Source: CAWINX01 sp963837585 (GTDB taxonomy: Bacteria; Actinomycetota; Thermoleophilia; Solirubrobacterales; 70-9). From it: a DNA stretch of 64,000 nucleotides. This document shows, piece after piece, positions 57,310 through 64,000 of the stretch. How positions within the stretch are numbered: position 1 is the stretch's first letter; each line of letters begins with the position of its first letter. Position numbers and translations under genes: made by a program. A model generated the notes under the pieces. That model did not search any database, had not been told where the DNA came from, and saw nothing but the letters and a program-made list of their open reading frames with translations. The stretch lies in NCBI GenBank assembly GCA_963837585.1, contig CAWINX010000003.1, positions 124,001 to 188,000 of the forward strand, in the 5' to 3' direction.

Positions 57310-58055
57310 ATGAAAAAACGCTGCAACGTGACTTTCGGCCGACGCGCGCTTCCGACCCGCCTGGCGGCGACCGTCGCGGTCGCGCTCTCCTCGCGGTCGC
57401 GCTGGGAATCGCGGGATGTGGAAGGGGAGGGGAGGATCCGGCGGCGGCGCGACGTCCGGCTCCGGCTCCTCGAGCAGTGCCGCACCGGAATCCACCGGCT
57501 CGAGCGCGACGACGCCGACCTCCACGACCGCCGCGTCGGTCGTCCCCGTCCCCCACCTCGGCATCGTGCTCGCGACGGGGCCGGGCGGCGAGTCCGGCGC
57601 ACTCGTCCGCTCTCTGCTGCGCAACGGGGTCAGGTCCCTGCTCCGCCCCGGCGACCTGATCGTCGTCGTCAACGGGACCCGGGTAAAGAGCGCCGCCCAG
57701 GTGAGGGCGCTGCTCACCCGCCAGAGCCTCGGCGACCGGCTGACCCTGACGGTCCTGCGCGGAGGGCGGCGTCTGACCTTCGCCGAGACGCTCTCTCCAA
57801 ACGCCTACCTGGGCGCCGAGGTGAGGAGCAACGGCCCGGCCGCCGTAATGCGGGTCGCGCCGGGCTCGCCCGCCGCGGTCGCGGGCCTGTCCCCCCGGCG
57901 ACACGATCGTCGCGATCGACGGCCGGCCGGTCTCCGGGGCGCGCGCGGTCCTCGGCGCGCTCGCGACCCGCCACGCCGGCGACACGGTGCGGATCGAGGT
58001 CGCCCGCGGCTCCCGCCGCCTGCGCCTAACCGCGGTCCTGGGCGAGCGCCGGTAG
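57310..58055 (+). CDS. PDZ-domain lipoprotein, frameshifted
   Basis: MKKRCNVTFGRRALPTRLAA, lipobox ALGIAGC in the next frame, Ser/Gly linker, then PDZ-like units: SLLRPGDLIVVVNGTRVKSA AQVRALL and AVAGLSPGDTIVAIDGRPVS then ARHAGDTVRIEV. Two +1 shifts (near 57400 and 57893). A surface PDZ protein without a protease domain; probably a binding partner for an exported protease (inference). Confidence 0.75.
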
Positions 58056-58173
58056 CGGCGGGCGCTCGGAGGTGAGGTCGGCCTTCAGCGACCGCGACGA
58101 AGGTGCGGCAAGAAGCATCTGATCCGGCGACTAGCTTCCCCGCTCCAGTGCAAGACGCCACGGAGGGAGGACC

Positions 58174-58527
58174 GTGAAACTGGTGATCGGCATCGTGCGG
58201 CCGGAAAAAGCCAACGACGTACTCGAGTCTCTCTATAGGGCCAAGGTCAGCGGCATGTCGATGAGCCGCGTCCAAGGCCACGGCGGCGAGCTGGACCGGG
58301 TGGAGACCTACCGCGGCACGACCGTGCAGATGGGGCTCTCCGAGAAGGTTCGCTTCGAGATCGCCGTCTCCGACTCCTTCGTCGACCCGACGATCCAGGC
58401 GCTGCGCGAGGGCGCCCGCACCGACGAGGTCGGCGACGGCAAGATCTTCGTCCTGCCGCTGGAGAGCGCGATGCGCATCCGCACCGGCGAGACCGACCAG
58501 AGCGCCGTCACCCCGCTGGCCAAGTGA
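58174..58527 (+). CDS. glnB: PII nitrogen-regulatory-type protein lacking the T-loop tyrosine
   Basis: MKLVIGIVRPEKANDVLESL, VSGMSMSRVQGHGGELDRV and the C-terminal GDGKIFVLPLESAMRIRTGE are PII landmarks (117 aa). The T loop reads ETYRGTTVQMGL: the Tyr51 that GlnD uridylylates in enteric PII is replaced. GTG start with SD GGAGGGAGG. It overlaps amtB by GTGA, the standard glnK-amtB pairing, so it most likely gates that transporter. Confidence 0.9.
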   Translation: MKLVIGIVRPEKANDVLESLYRAKVSGMSMSRVQGHGGELDRVETYRGTTVQMGLSEKVRFEIAVSDSFVDPTIQALREGARTDEVGDGKIFVLPLESAMRIRTGETDQSAVTPLAK

Positions 58528-59816
58528 CCGCCGCCACGGGGGTGAACGCCGGCGACACGGCCTGGATGCTGGTCGCGACGGCGCTGGTGCTGATGATGAC
58601 TCCGGCGCTGGGGCTCTTCTACGCCGGGTTGGTGCGGTCGAAGAACACGCTCAACACCTTCATGATGTGCGTCGGCGCGATCGCCGTCGCCACCGTCACC
58701 TGGTCGCTGGTCGGCTACTCGCTCGCATTCGACGGCAGCGGCAGCCTGATCGGCGGCCTCGACTACGTCGCCCTGCACGGCGTCGGCTTCGCCCCGCGCG
58801 ACGGGACGACGATCCCCCACCTCGTGTTCATGGCCTTCCAGGCGACCTTCTGCATCATCACCGTCGCGCTGGTCTCCGGCGCGGTGGTCGAGCGGATGCG
58901 TTTCGGCGCCTTTCTCGTCTTCGCCGCGCTCTGGTCGGTGCTCGTCTACGCGGTCCTCGCCCACTGGACCTTCGGCGGCGGCTGGCTGTCGGCGAACGGC
59001 ACCCTCGACTTCGCCGGCGGCGTCCCGGTCGAGATGGCCTCGGGATTCTCGGCGCTGGCCGCGGCGCTGGTGGTCGGCGCGCGTAAGGACTACGGCCGCC
59101 AGGCTCTCCTCCCTCACAACGCGATGTATGTCCTGCTCGGCGCCGGCCTGCTCTGGTTCGGCTGGTTCGGCTTCAACGGCGGCAGCGGCTTCTCGACCGG
59201 TAACCCCAGCGTGCTCGCCTTCACCAACACGCTGCTGACCCCGGCCTGCGCACTGGTCACCTGGTTCGCGCTTGACCTGATCCGGGGACGCAAGGCGACC
59301 GCGATCGGCGCCGCGACGGCGATCATCGTCGGTTGCGTGCTGATCACGCCGGCGGGCGGCTACATCAGCCCGGGCTGGGCGATGGCGCTCGGCTTCGTCG
59401 GGGCGCTGCCCTGTTACGCGATGATCCTCTGGCGGCCGCGGACTCGGGTCGATGAGACGCTCGACGTGCTCGCCGCTCACGGCGTCGCCGGCTTCACCGG
59501 CATCCTCTTCGTCGGCTTCGCCGCCCAGGTCGCCTGGAACGGCGTCTCCAACGGCCTCTTCTACGGCAACGCCTCGCAGCTCGGCGACCAGGCGCTGGCG
59601 GCGGTCGTCGCCCCCGCCTACGCCTTTGGCGCGACCTTCCTGCTGCTGAAGCTGGTCGGCGCGTTCACCTCGCTGCGCTCGAGCGAGCACGAGGAAGCCG
59701 TCGGCATGGACGTCGTCCACCATGGCGAGGAGGCCTACCTCACGGGCGAGGGCGCGATCCTGATCGTGCCCGACGGAGACGACGAGGCCGAGGCCCCAGT
59801 CGCGAACGCGGCGTAG
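58524..59816 (+). CDS. amtB: Ammonium transporter (Amt family), twin-His variant
   Basis: Eleven-helix ammonium channel/transporter (430 aa, intact): AWMLVATALVLMMTPALGLF, YAGLVRSKNTLNTFMM, FQATFCIITVALVSGAVVER, FGWFGFNGGSGFSTGN. The pore normally has twin His (H168/H318 in E. coli). Here the first is Glu (FAGGVPVEMASGFSA), the second is kept (LAAHGVAGFTG). Encoded with glnB, which probably blocks it when ammonium is high. Confidence 0.95.
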   Translation: MTAATGVNAGDTAWMLVATALVLMMTPALGLFYAGLVRSKNTLNTFMMCVGAIAVATVTWSLVGYSLAFDGSGSLIGGLDYVALHGVGFAPRDGTTIPHLVFMAFQATFCIITVALVSGAVVERMRFGAFLVFAALWSVLVYAVLAHWTFGGGWLSANGTLDFAGGVPVEMASGFSALAAALVVGARKDYGRQALLPHNAMYVLLGAGLLWFGWFGFNGGSGFSTGNPSVLAFTNTLLTPACALVTWFALDLIRGRKATAIGAATAIIVGCVLITPAGGYISPGWAMALGFVGALPCYAMILWRPRTRVDETLDVLAAHGVAGFTGILFVGFAAQVAWNGVSNGLFYGNASQLGDQALAAVVAPAYAFGATFLLLKLVGAFTSLRSSEHEEAVGMDVVHHGEEAYLTGEGAILIVPDGDDEAEAPVANAA

Positions 59817-59822
59817 CGGCGC

Positions 59823-61311
59823 TCAGAGCCGGGATGCCACCGGCTCGCCGCGGGTCGCCGGGGTCGAGAACCGCATCGCGCCGTCGTCGATCGGGCCGCG
59901 GCGGATCGTGCGGATGTCGAAGACGTAGTTCTGGCGCAGCTTCCACGGCTCCTTGGAGCCCTGTTTGGGCAGCTGGTCGAGGGAGCGGAGGATGTAGCCG
60001 GAGTTGAGGGCCATGATCTCCTCCTCCTCCACGCTGGGGTCGGTCAGCTCGGGGGCGCACTGGCTCTGGCCGTGGGCCTCCATGTGGGCGAGCAGGCGGC
60101 AGACGTACTCGGAGGTGAGGTCGGCCTTCAGCGTCCAGGAGGCGTTCGTGTAGCCGAGCGTGAAGGCGAGGTTGGGGATGCCGCTGAGCATCATCCCCTT
60201 GTAGGTCATCCGCTCGGTCAGGTCGACGTCGGCAGCCGTCGATCGCCACCCGCAGCCCGCCGAGGAAGAGCAGGTTGAGGCCGGTGGCGGTGACGATCAG
60301 GTCGGCCTCCAGCTCGGCGCCGGACGCGAGCTTGATCCCGCCCTCGGTGAAGGCCTCGATCCGGTCGGTGACGATCTCGGCGCGGCCTCCCCGGATCGCC
60401 TTGAACAGGTCGCCGTCGGGCACCAGGCAGAGGCGCTGGTCCCAGGGGTCATAGCGGGGGCTGAAGTGCTTGTCGACGTCGTAGCCGGCCGGCAGCGCTC
60501 GCTCGACGGCTTTGCGGAGGAGCCCCTTCATCGCCTTCGGGCGACGGCGGCTGAGCTGGTAGCTGGCCATCTGGAGGAGGACGTTCTTCCAGCGCACGAT
60601 CGCGTAGGCGGCGCGGTCCGGCAGCACTTTGCGCAGGCGGTTGGCGATCCGGTCCTCGGCCGGCATCGAGACGATGTAGGTCGGCGAGCGCTGCAGCATG
60701 GTGACGTGGGCGGCGCGCTCGGCGAGGGTGGGCACGAGGGTGACGGCGGTGGCGCCGCTGCCGATCACGACGACGCGCTTGCCCTCGTAATCGATGTCGT
60801 CGGTCCAGTGCTGGGGATGGACGATGGTCCCGGCGAAGCGCTCGCTGCCCTCGAAGTCGGGGACGTAGCCCTCGTCGTAGCGGTAGTAGCCGGCGCACAT
60901 CCAGAGGAAGCCGCAGGTCAGCGTCTCGGTCTCCCCCGTGTCGGCGCGCTCGACCTCGACCGTCCAGCGCGACTCCGGCGTCGACCAATCGGCCCGCACG
61001 ACGCGGTGCTGGAAGCGGATCTTGCCGTCGATGCCGCCCTCGCGCGCCGTCTCGCGGACGTAGCGCAGGATCGAGGACCCGTCGGCGATCGACTTCGACT
61101 CCGTCCACGGCCGGAAGCGGTAGCCGAGCGTGTGCATGTCGGAGTCGGAGCGGATGCCGGGATAGCGGAAGAGGTCCCAGGTGCCGCCGAGGTCCTCCCG
61201 CGCCTCGAGGATCGCGTAGCTCGTGCCGGGCCGGCGCTCCTCCAGGTGGTAGGCGGCGCCGATTCCGGAGATCCCGGCACCGACGATCAGCACGTCGAAG
61301 TGCTCAGCCAT
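59823..61311 (-). CDS. Flavin-containing (Baeyer-Villiger type) monooxygenase, frameshifted
   Basis: FAD/NADPH enzyme. HFDVLIVGAGISGIGAAYHL (FAD Rossmann), GGTWDLFRYPGIRSDSDMHT, the BVMO fingerprint FAGTIVHPQHWTDD (FxGxxxHxxxW), second Rossmann VVVIGSGATAVTLVPTLAER. A shift near 60235 leads to MTYKGMMLSGIPNLAFTLGY TNASWTLKADL. About 495 residues. Substrate unknown; the overlapping SRPBCC gene (8 nt) suggests a joint role on a small molecule. Confidence 0.9.
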
Positions 61312-61747
61312 CGCGCAGTCCTTTGGCGAGGCGGCGCATCGCCTTGGCGTTGGTGCGGCGGGCGAAGGCGCGGGTCAGCGGCGTGACAAGGCGCTCGGCC
61401 CGGGGCGCCTCCTGCCACTCGAGCTCGAAGGTGACCTTGGTCCCGCCCTCGGCGGCGGGCTCGAAGCTGTAGGTGCCGCGGGTCTGGCGCTTGCCTCCCG
61501 CCCCCACTCCCTGTTCGACGATCCGGCCCGGCGCGACCTCGACGATCTCGAACTCGGTCCAGTCCTGGGAGCCGGTGACGTGAGCTCGCGCCTCCGCCTT
61601 GGCGCCGAGCCCGCGCCGCGGCCCGGAGAAGGACCAGTCGGTGAAGAGGTGGTCGAGGAAGGGCTCGTGGTTGGCGAGCACCTCGAGGTGGTCCTGGACG
61701 GCCTGCGGAGACCCCGGCACGACGGTGGAGACGGTGACTGGCTTCAC
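61304..61747 (-). CDS. SRPBCC-fold (polyketide cyclase-like) protein
   Basis: MKPVTVSTVVPGSPQAVQDH, WTEFEIVEVAPGRIVEQGVG, GGTKVTFELEWQEAPRAERL fit the START/SRPBCC ligand-binding fold (147 aa, intact). It is the first gene of a pair with the BVMO, so it may bind or cyclise the same compound. The 92 bp upstream to the divergent gene contain a family-B palindrome. Confidence 0.85.
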   Translation of the reverse strand: MKPVTVSTVVPGSPQAVQDHLEVLANHEPFLDHLFTDWSFSGPRRGLGAKAEARAHVTGSQDWTEFEIVEVAPGRIVEQGVGAGGKRQTRGTYSFEPAAEGGTKVTFELEWQEAPRAERLVTPLTRAFARRTNAKAMRRLAKGLRDG

Positions 61748-61762
61748 CGCGCGATTCTATGG

Positions 61763-61807
61763 TGAGTTTGAGTTTTGTCGCGCTATGCGGGACAAAACTC
61801 AAACTCA
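61763..61807. repeat. Family-B palindrome in a divergent promoter region
   Basis: 17-bp perfect arms (TGAGTTTGAGTTTTGTC and complement) around GCGCTATGCGG. Central in the divergent intergenic between the SRPBCC and the epimerase genes. Confidence 0.9.
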
Positions 61808-61838
61808 GCCGAGGGGACGCGAGTGTAGGGTCGTGCAA

Positions 61839-62886
61839 GTGGCTACGGAGAGAACCGTTCTGGTTACCGGGGGCACCGGGTTCCTCGGCGGCTGGTGCGT
61901 CGATCGAGCTGCTGCGGCGCGGCTACCGGGTGCGGACCACGGTGCGGGACCTGGCGCGGGAGCCCGAGCTGCGCGCGACGCTCGCCAAGGAGGTCGACCC
62001 GGGCGAGCGGCTCACCGTGCTCGCCGCCGACCTGAACGACGACGCGGGCTGGGCGGAGGCCGTGGCCGGCTGCGACTACGTCCTGCACGTCGCCTCGCCC
62101 TTCCCGCCCCAGCAGCCCGAGGACCCCGACGAGCTGATCGTCCCCGCCCGCGAGGGGACGCTGCGGGTGCTGGGGGCGGCGCTCGACGCCGGGGTCGGCC
62201 GCGTCGTCGTCACCTCCTCGATCGCCGCGGTGCGCGGCGGGGTCAGCAGCGCCGAGGCGCCGCTGACCGAGGAGGACTGGACGCCGGAGAGCCCGAAGCT
62301 GTCGCCCTACGTGCGCTCCAAGACGATCGCCGAGCGCGCCGCCTGGGAGCTGGCGCGCGAGCGCGGCGCGAGCGAGCGGCTGGCGGTCGTCAACCCGGGC
62401 GCGATCCTCGGCCCGGTGCTGAGCGAGGACTTCTCCTACTCGCTGGAGGCGGTCGAGCGGCTGCTGAAGGGGATGCCCGGCACGCCGCGGATCGGCTTCA
62501 GCTTCGTCGACGTGCGCGATGTCGCCGACCTCCATATAAGGGCGATGCTCGACCCGGCGGCCGGGGGAGAGCGCTTCATCGCGGTGGCGCAGTTCATGTG
62601 GATGGCCGAGGTGGCGAAGGTGCTGCGCGAGAACCTCGGCGAGGCGGCCGCGAAGGTGCCGAGCCGCGGCGTCCCGAACCTGGTGGTGCGGGCGATGGGG
62701 ATCTTCGACCCGGGAATCCGCTCGATCGTCAACCAGCTCGGCCAGCGGGTCGACGTGTCGAGCGAGAAGGCGCGGCAGGAGTTGGGCTGGTCACCGCGCC
62801 CGGTCGAGGAGACGATCGTCGACTGCGGCGCAGCCTCGTCGCCAGGCGTAAACACCTCGCGGTCCCGCCCGGCCCTCGCGGTGTAA
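61839..62886 (+). CDS. NAD-dependent epimerase/dehydratase (dihydroflavonol-reductase-like), frameshifted
   Basis: Extended SDR. GTG 61839: VATERTVLVTGGTGFLGGW (TGxxGxxG), then after a +1 shift near 61895 IELLRRGYRVRTTVRDLARE, VLHVASPFPPQQPEDPDE, VVVTSSIAAVRGG, the active-site YVRSK and AVVNPGAILGPVL. About 348 residues. Its TAA stop (62884-62886) lies inside family-A copy 16, so the native C-terminus was replaced or ended by the insertion. Substrate unknown. Confidence 0.85.
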
Positions 62887-62924
62887 CGCGTTGGCGTCCT
62901 GGAGAACGCTTGCGCGTTACACCG
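62879..62924. repeat. Family-A palindrome 16 (provides a stop codon)
   Basis: 46 bp; GGTGTAACG supplies the TAA of the upstream epimerase gene. Confidence 0.95.
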
Positions 62925-62948
62925 GTTGCCGTCCCGTCCTCCCCCGTC

Positions 62949-62995
62949 CGGTGTAACGCGTTGGCGTGCTGACAGAGCGCCTACGCGTTACACCG
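62949..62995. repeat. Family-A palindrome 17
   Basis: 47 bp, 24 nt after copy 16, 18 nt before the stop of the convergent gene. Confidence 0.95.
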
Positions 62996-63013
62996 CGGAA
63001 AGCTCGGTGCGTG

Positions 63014-63874
63014 CTAGCCCTTGGCGCGGCAGGTGCGGACCAGGGTGCTGTTCAGCTGCCGGCCGTCGCTGAAGCTGTAGTCGGCGCGGACGAAGGGGAA
63101 GGTGGCGCGCGGGAAGCCGGCCGGGGCGGGACAGCCGGCGCTGAGGTAGGCGCGGCGCTTGCCGCGGAACGCGTAGGTGCGGTGCAGGGTGAGGTCGAAG
63201 CCGGTCACGTATCCCCACTCGCCGGCGACGTAGGGGAGCCTTGCGGTCAACTCGATGCCGAAGGTGCCCCGGGTCCTGCGGACCGCGATCGGCAGCAGGT
63301 AGGAGGTGGGGACGACCGCGGTCTGGGGGCCGTTCGGGCCTTCCTGCTCAACCCGGGTCTTGCCGTAGATCTGGGCGAAGATGACGGGACGGCGGCCGAT
63401 CCTGCCGTTGAAAGCGAGGACGCGGCCGTGGGCGGGGAACGGCGCCTCCTGCGGCGAGAGGACCTGGGCCGAGAGCCGGCCGCGGCCGACCAGCGCGGCG
63501 CGGCAACGGCGCAGCGCCTGGGCGGAGGTCGCGACCTCGATCCGCTCGCGCGGGCAGGTGGGCAGGCCGCGGTAGGAGAGCCTGCCGAAGTGGTTGATCG
63601 CCACCGTGACGCGCCGCAGGGCGGGCGGCTGGCTGCCGTCGCTGGTCGAGAGGCCGGCGCTCATCGTCACCGCGATCGGCGCGGCGCCGTCGCGCGGCAG
63701 GGCCCTCGGCGTCGCCTTCCCCTTCAGGGTGACGATCAGCGAGCCGTTCTCGAAGACCTCGGCGCCGGCGGTCGCCGCGAGCAGCCCCACGGCGAGCGCG
63801 GCGAGGGCGAGAATCGGCGCAAAGCGCTCTGTTAGCTTGGATCGCGGGTTGGGGTTAATGGGTGCGGGGCTCAT
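63014..63874 (-). CDS. Secreted four-cysteine family protein, member 4
   Basis: ATG 63874 (frame opens at 63919): signal FAPILALAALAVGLLAATAG, then VFENGSLIVTLKGKATPRAL, LSYRGLPTCPRERI, RRCRAALVGRG, GTFGIELTARLP, SAGCPAPAGF and VRTCRAKG. 286 aa, intact. Same landmarks and probable two disulfides as members 1-3. Confidence 0.85.
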   Translation of the reverse strand: MSPAPINPNPRSKLTERFAPILALAALAVGLLAATAGAEVFENGSLIVTLKGKATPRALPRDGAAPIAVTMSAGLSTSDGSQPPALRRVTVAINHFGRLSYRGLPTCPRERIEVATSAQALRRCRAALVGRGRLSAQVLSPQEAPFPAHGRVLAFNGRIGRRPVIFAQIYGKTRVEQEGPNGPQTAVVPTSYLLPIAVRRTRGTFGIELTARLPYVAGEWGYVTGFDLTLHRTYAFRGKRRAYLSAGCPAPAGFPRATFPFVRADYSFSDGRQLNSTLVRTCRAKG

Positions 63875-63904
63875 TGCCGTGCGCCGCCTGCCTGAAGGAG
63901 ATCG

Positions 63905-64000
63905 ATGCGTAAGACCCACATTCTGATCGTAGTTGCGGTGGTGACCGCCCTGGCGGCGTCGGTCGGCGCCAGTGGGGCCGTGCTCAAGGTCGGCAAGCTG
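63905..64000 (+). CDS. Secreted protein, cut by the window end
   Basis: ATG 63905 after SD GAAGGAG: MRKTHILIVVAVVTALAASV then GASGAVLKVGKL, a signal peptide and first mature residues. Only 32 codons are visible, so no family can be named. Confidence 0.7.
   Translation, partial: MRKTHILIVVAVVTALAASVGASGAVLKVGKL

Overview
The window is about 64 kb of GC-rich bacterial chromosome that looks like a member of the Actinomycetota, most likely class Thermoleophilia (Solirubrobacterales or a close relative). The pointers are strong G/C third-position codon bias, many GTG/TTG starts, a FolE2-type GTP cyclohydrolase, and a family of secreted four-cysteine proteins that I associate with that order. The placement is an inference from gene content. 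Many core genes (ychF, rarA, ccmA, ccmC, cobA-hemD, birA, rpoD, folE2, a PBP, a BVMO and others) are broken by single-base frameshifts while both halves stay conserved. On the plus strand nearly all shifts are +1, which suggests extra bases in the assembly rather than gene decay, so I give the reconstructed span and say where the frame changes.

Layout. 0-13 kb is housekeeping: partial fumC, two aldehyde dehydrogenases, a SpoIID-like protein, a PAP2 phosphatase with ychF, a BtrH-like protein, methylmalonyl-CoA epimerase, a DUF1385 protein and rarA. 13.2-14 kb holds a vapBC pair. 14-21 kb is a heme and cytochrome c block (ccmABCD, hemA, hemC, cobA-hemD) ending in birA. 21-27.8 kb has a helicase, a TlpA-like lipoprotein, nfeD with slipin and a GalT-like enzyme. 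27.8-30.1 kb is an integration scar at tRNA-Arg: integrase tail, IS3 end, truncated hipA with hipB, and mntA-hepT. 30-39 kb mixes secreted proteins, a MerR regulator, tRNA-Tyr with a PD-(D/E)XK gene, primary sigma factor and folE2. 39-46 kb has pgsA, an MMPL transporter, a ferritin-like lipoprotein, a uracil-DNA glycosylase, and an HTH / micropeptide / ThiF-type E1 locus. 46.4-47.2 kb is a small tRNA-Thr island with an antitoxin-Doc pair between 42-bp direct repeats. 47-52.6 kb carries a secreted-protein operon and an IS1380-type element with a CTAG target duplication. 52.7-64 kb holds a class A PBP, an ABC-2 exporter, a PDZ lipoprotein, glnB-amtB, a BVMO/SRPBCC pair and more members of the secreted family.

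Three things stand out. First, a dispersed 46-47 bp palindrome (family A; arms GGTGTAACGCGTTGG and ACGCGTTACACC) occurs 17 times plus three half units, all between 20.8 and 63.0 kb. Several copies are read in frame inside genes (birA, a ferritin-like gene, the ends of MMPL and DUF559 genes) and one supplies a stop codon. A second palindrome type (family B) has unlike stems but a conserved loop containing CGCTAT. Second, a 19-residue ORF with a good ribosome site lies upstream of a ThiF/MccB-like E1 enzyme with a putative peptide-binding N-terminal domain, with a strong hairpin between them and a divergent HTH regulator: the layout of a minimal peptide-modifying system. Third, two tRNA genes carry integration scars with toxin-antitoxin genes.
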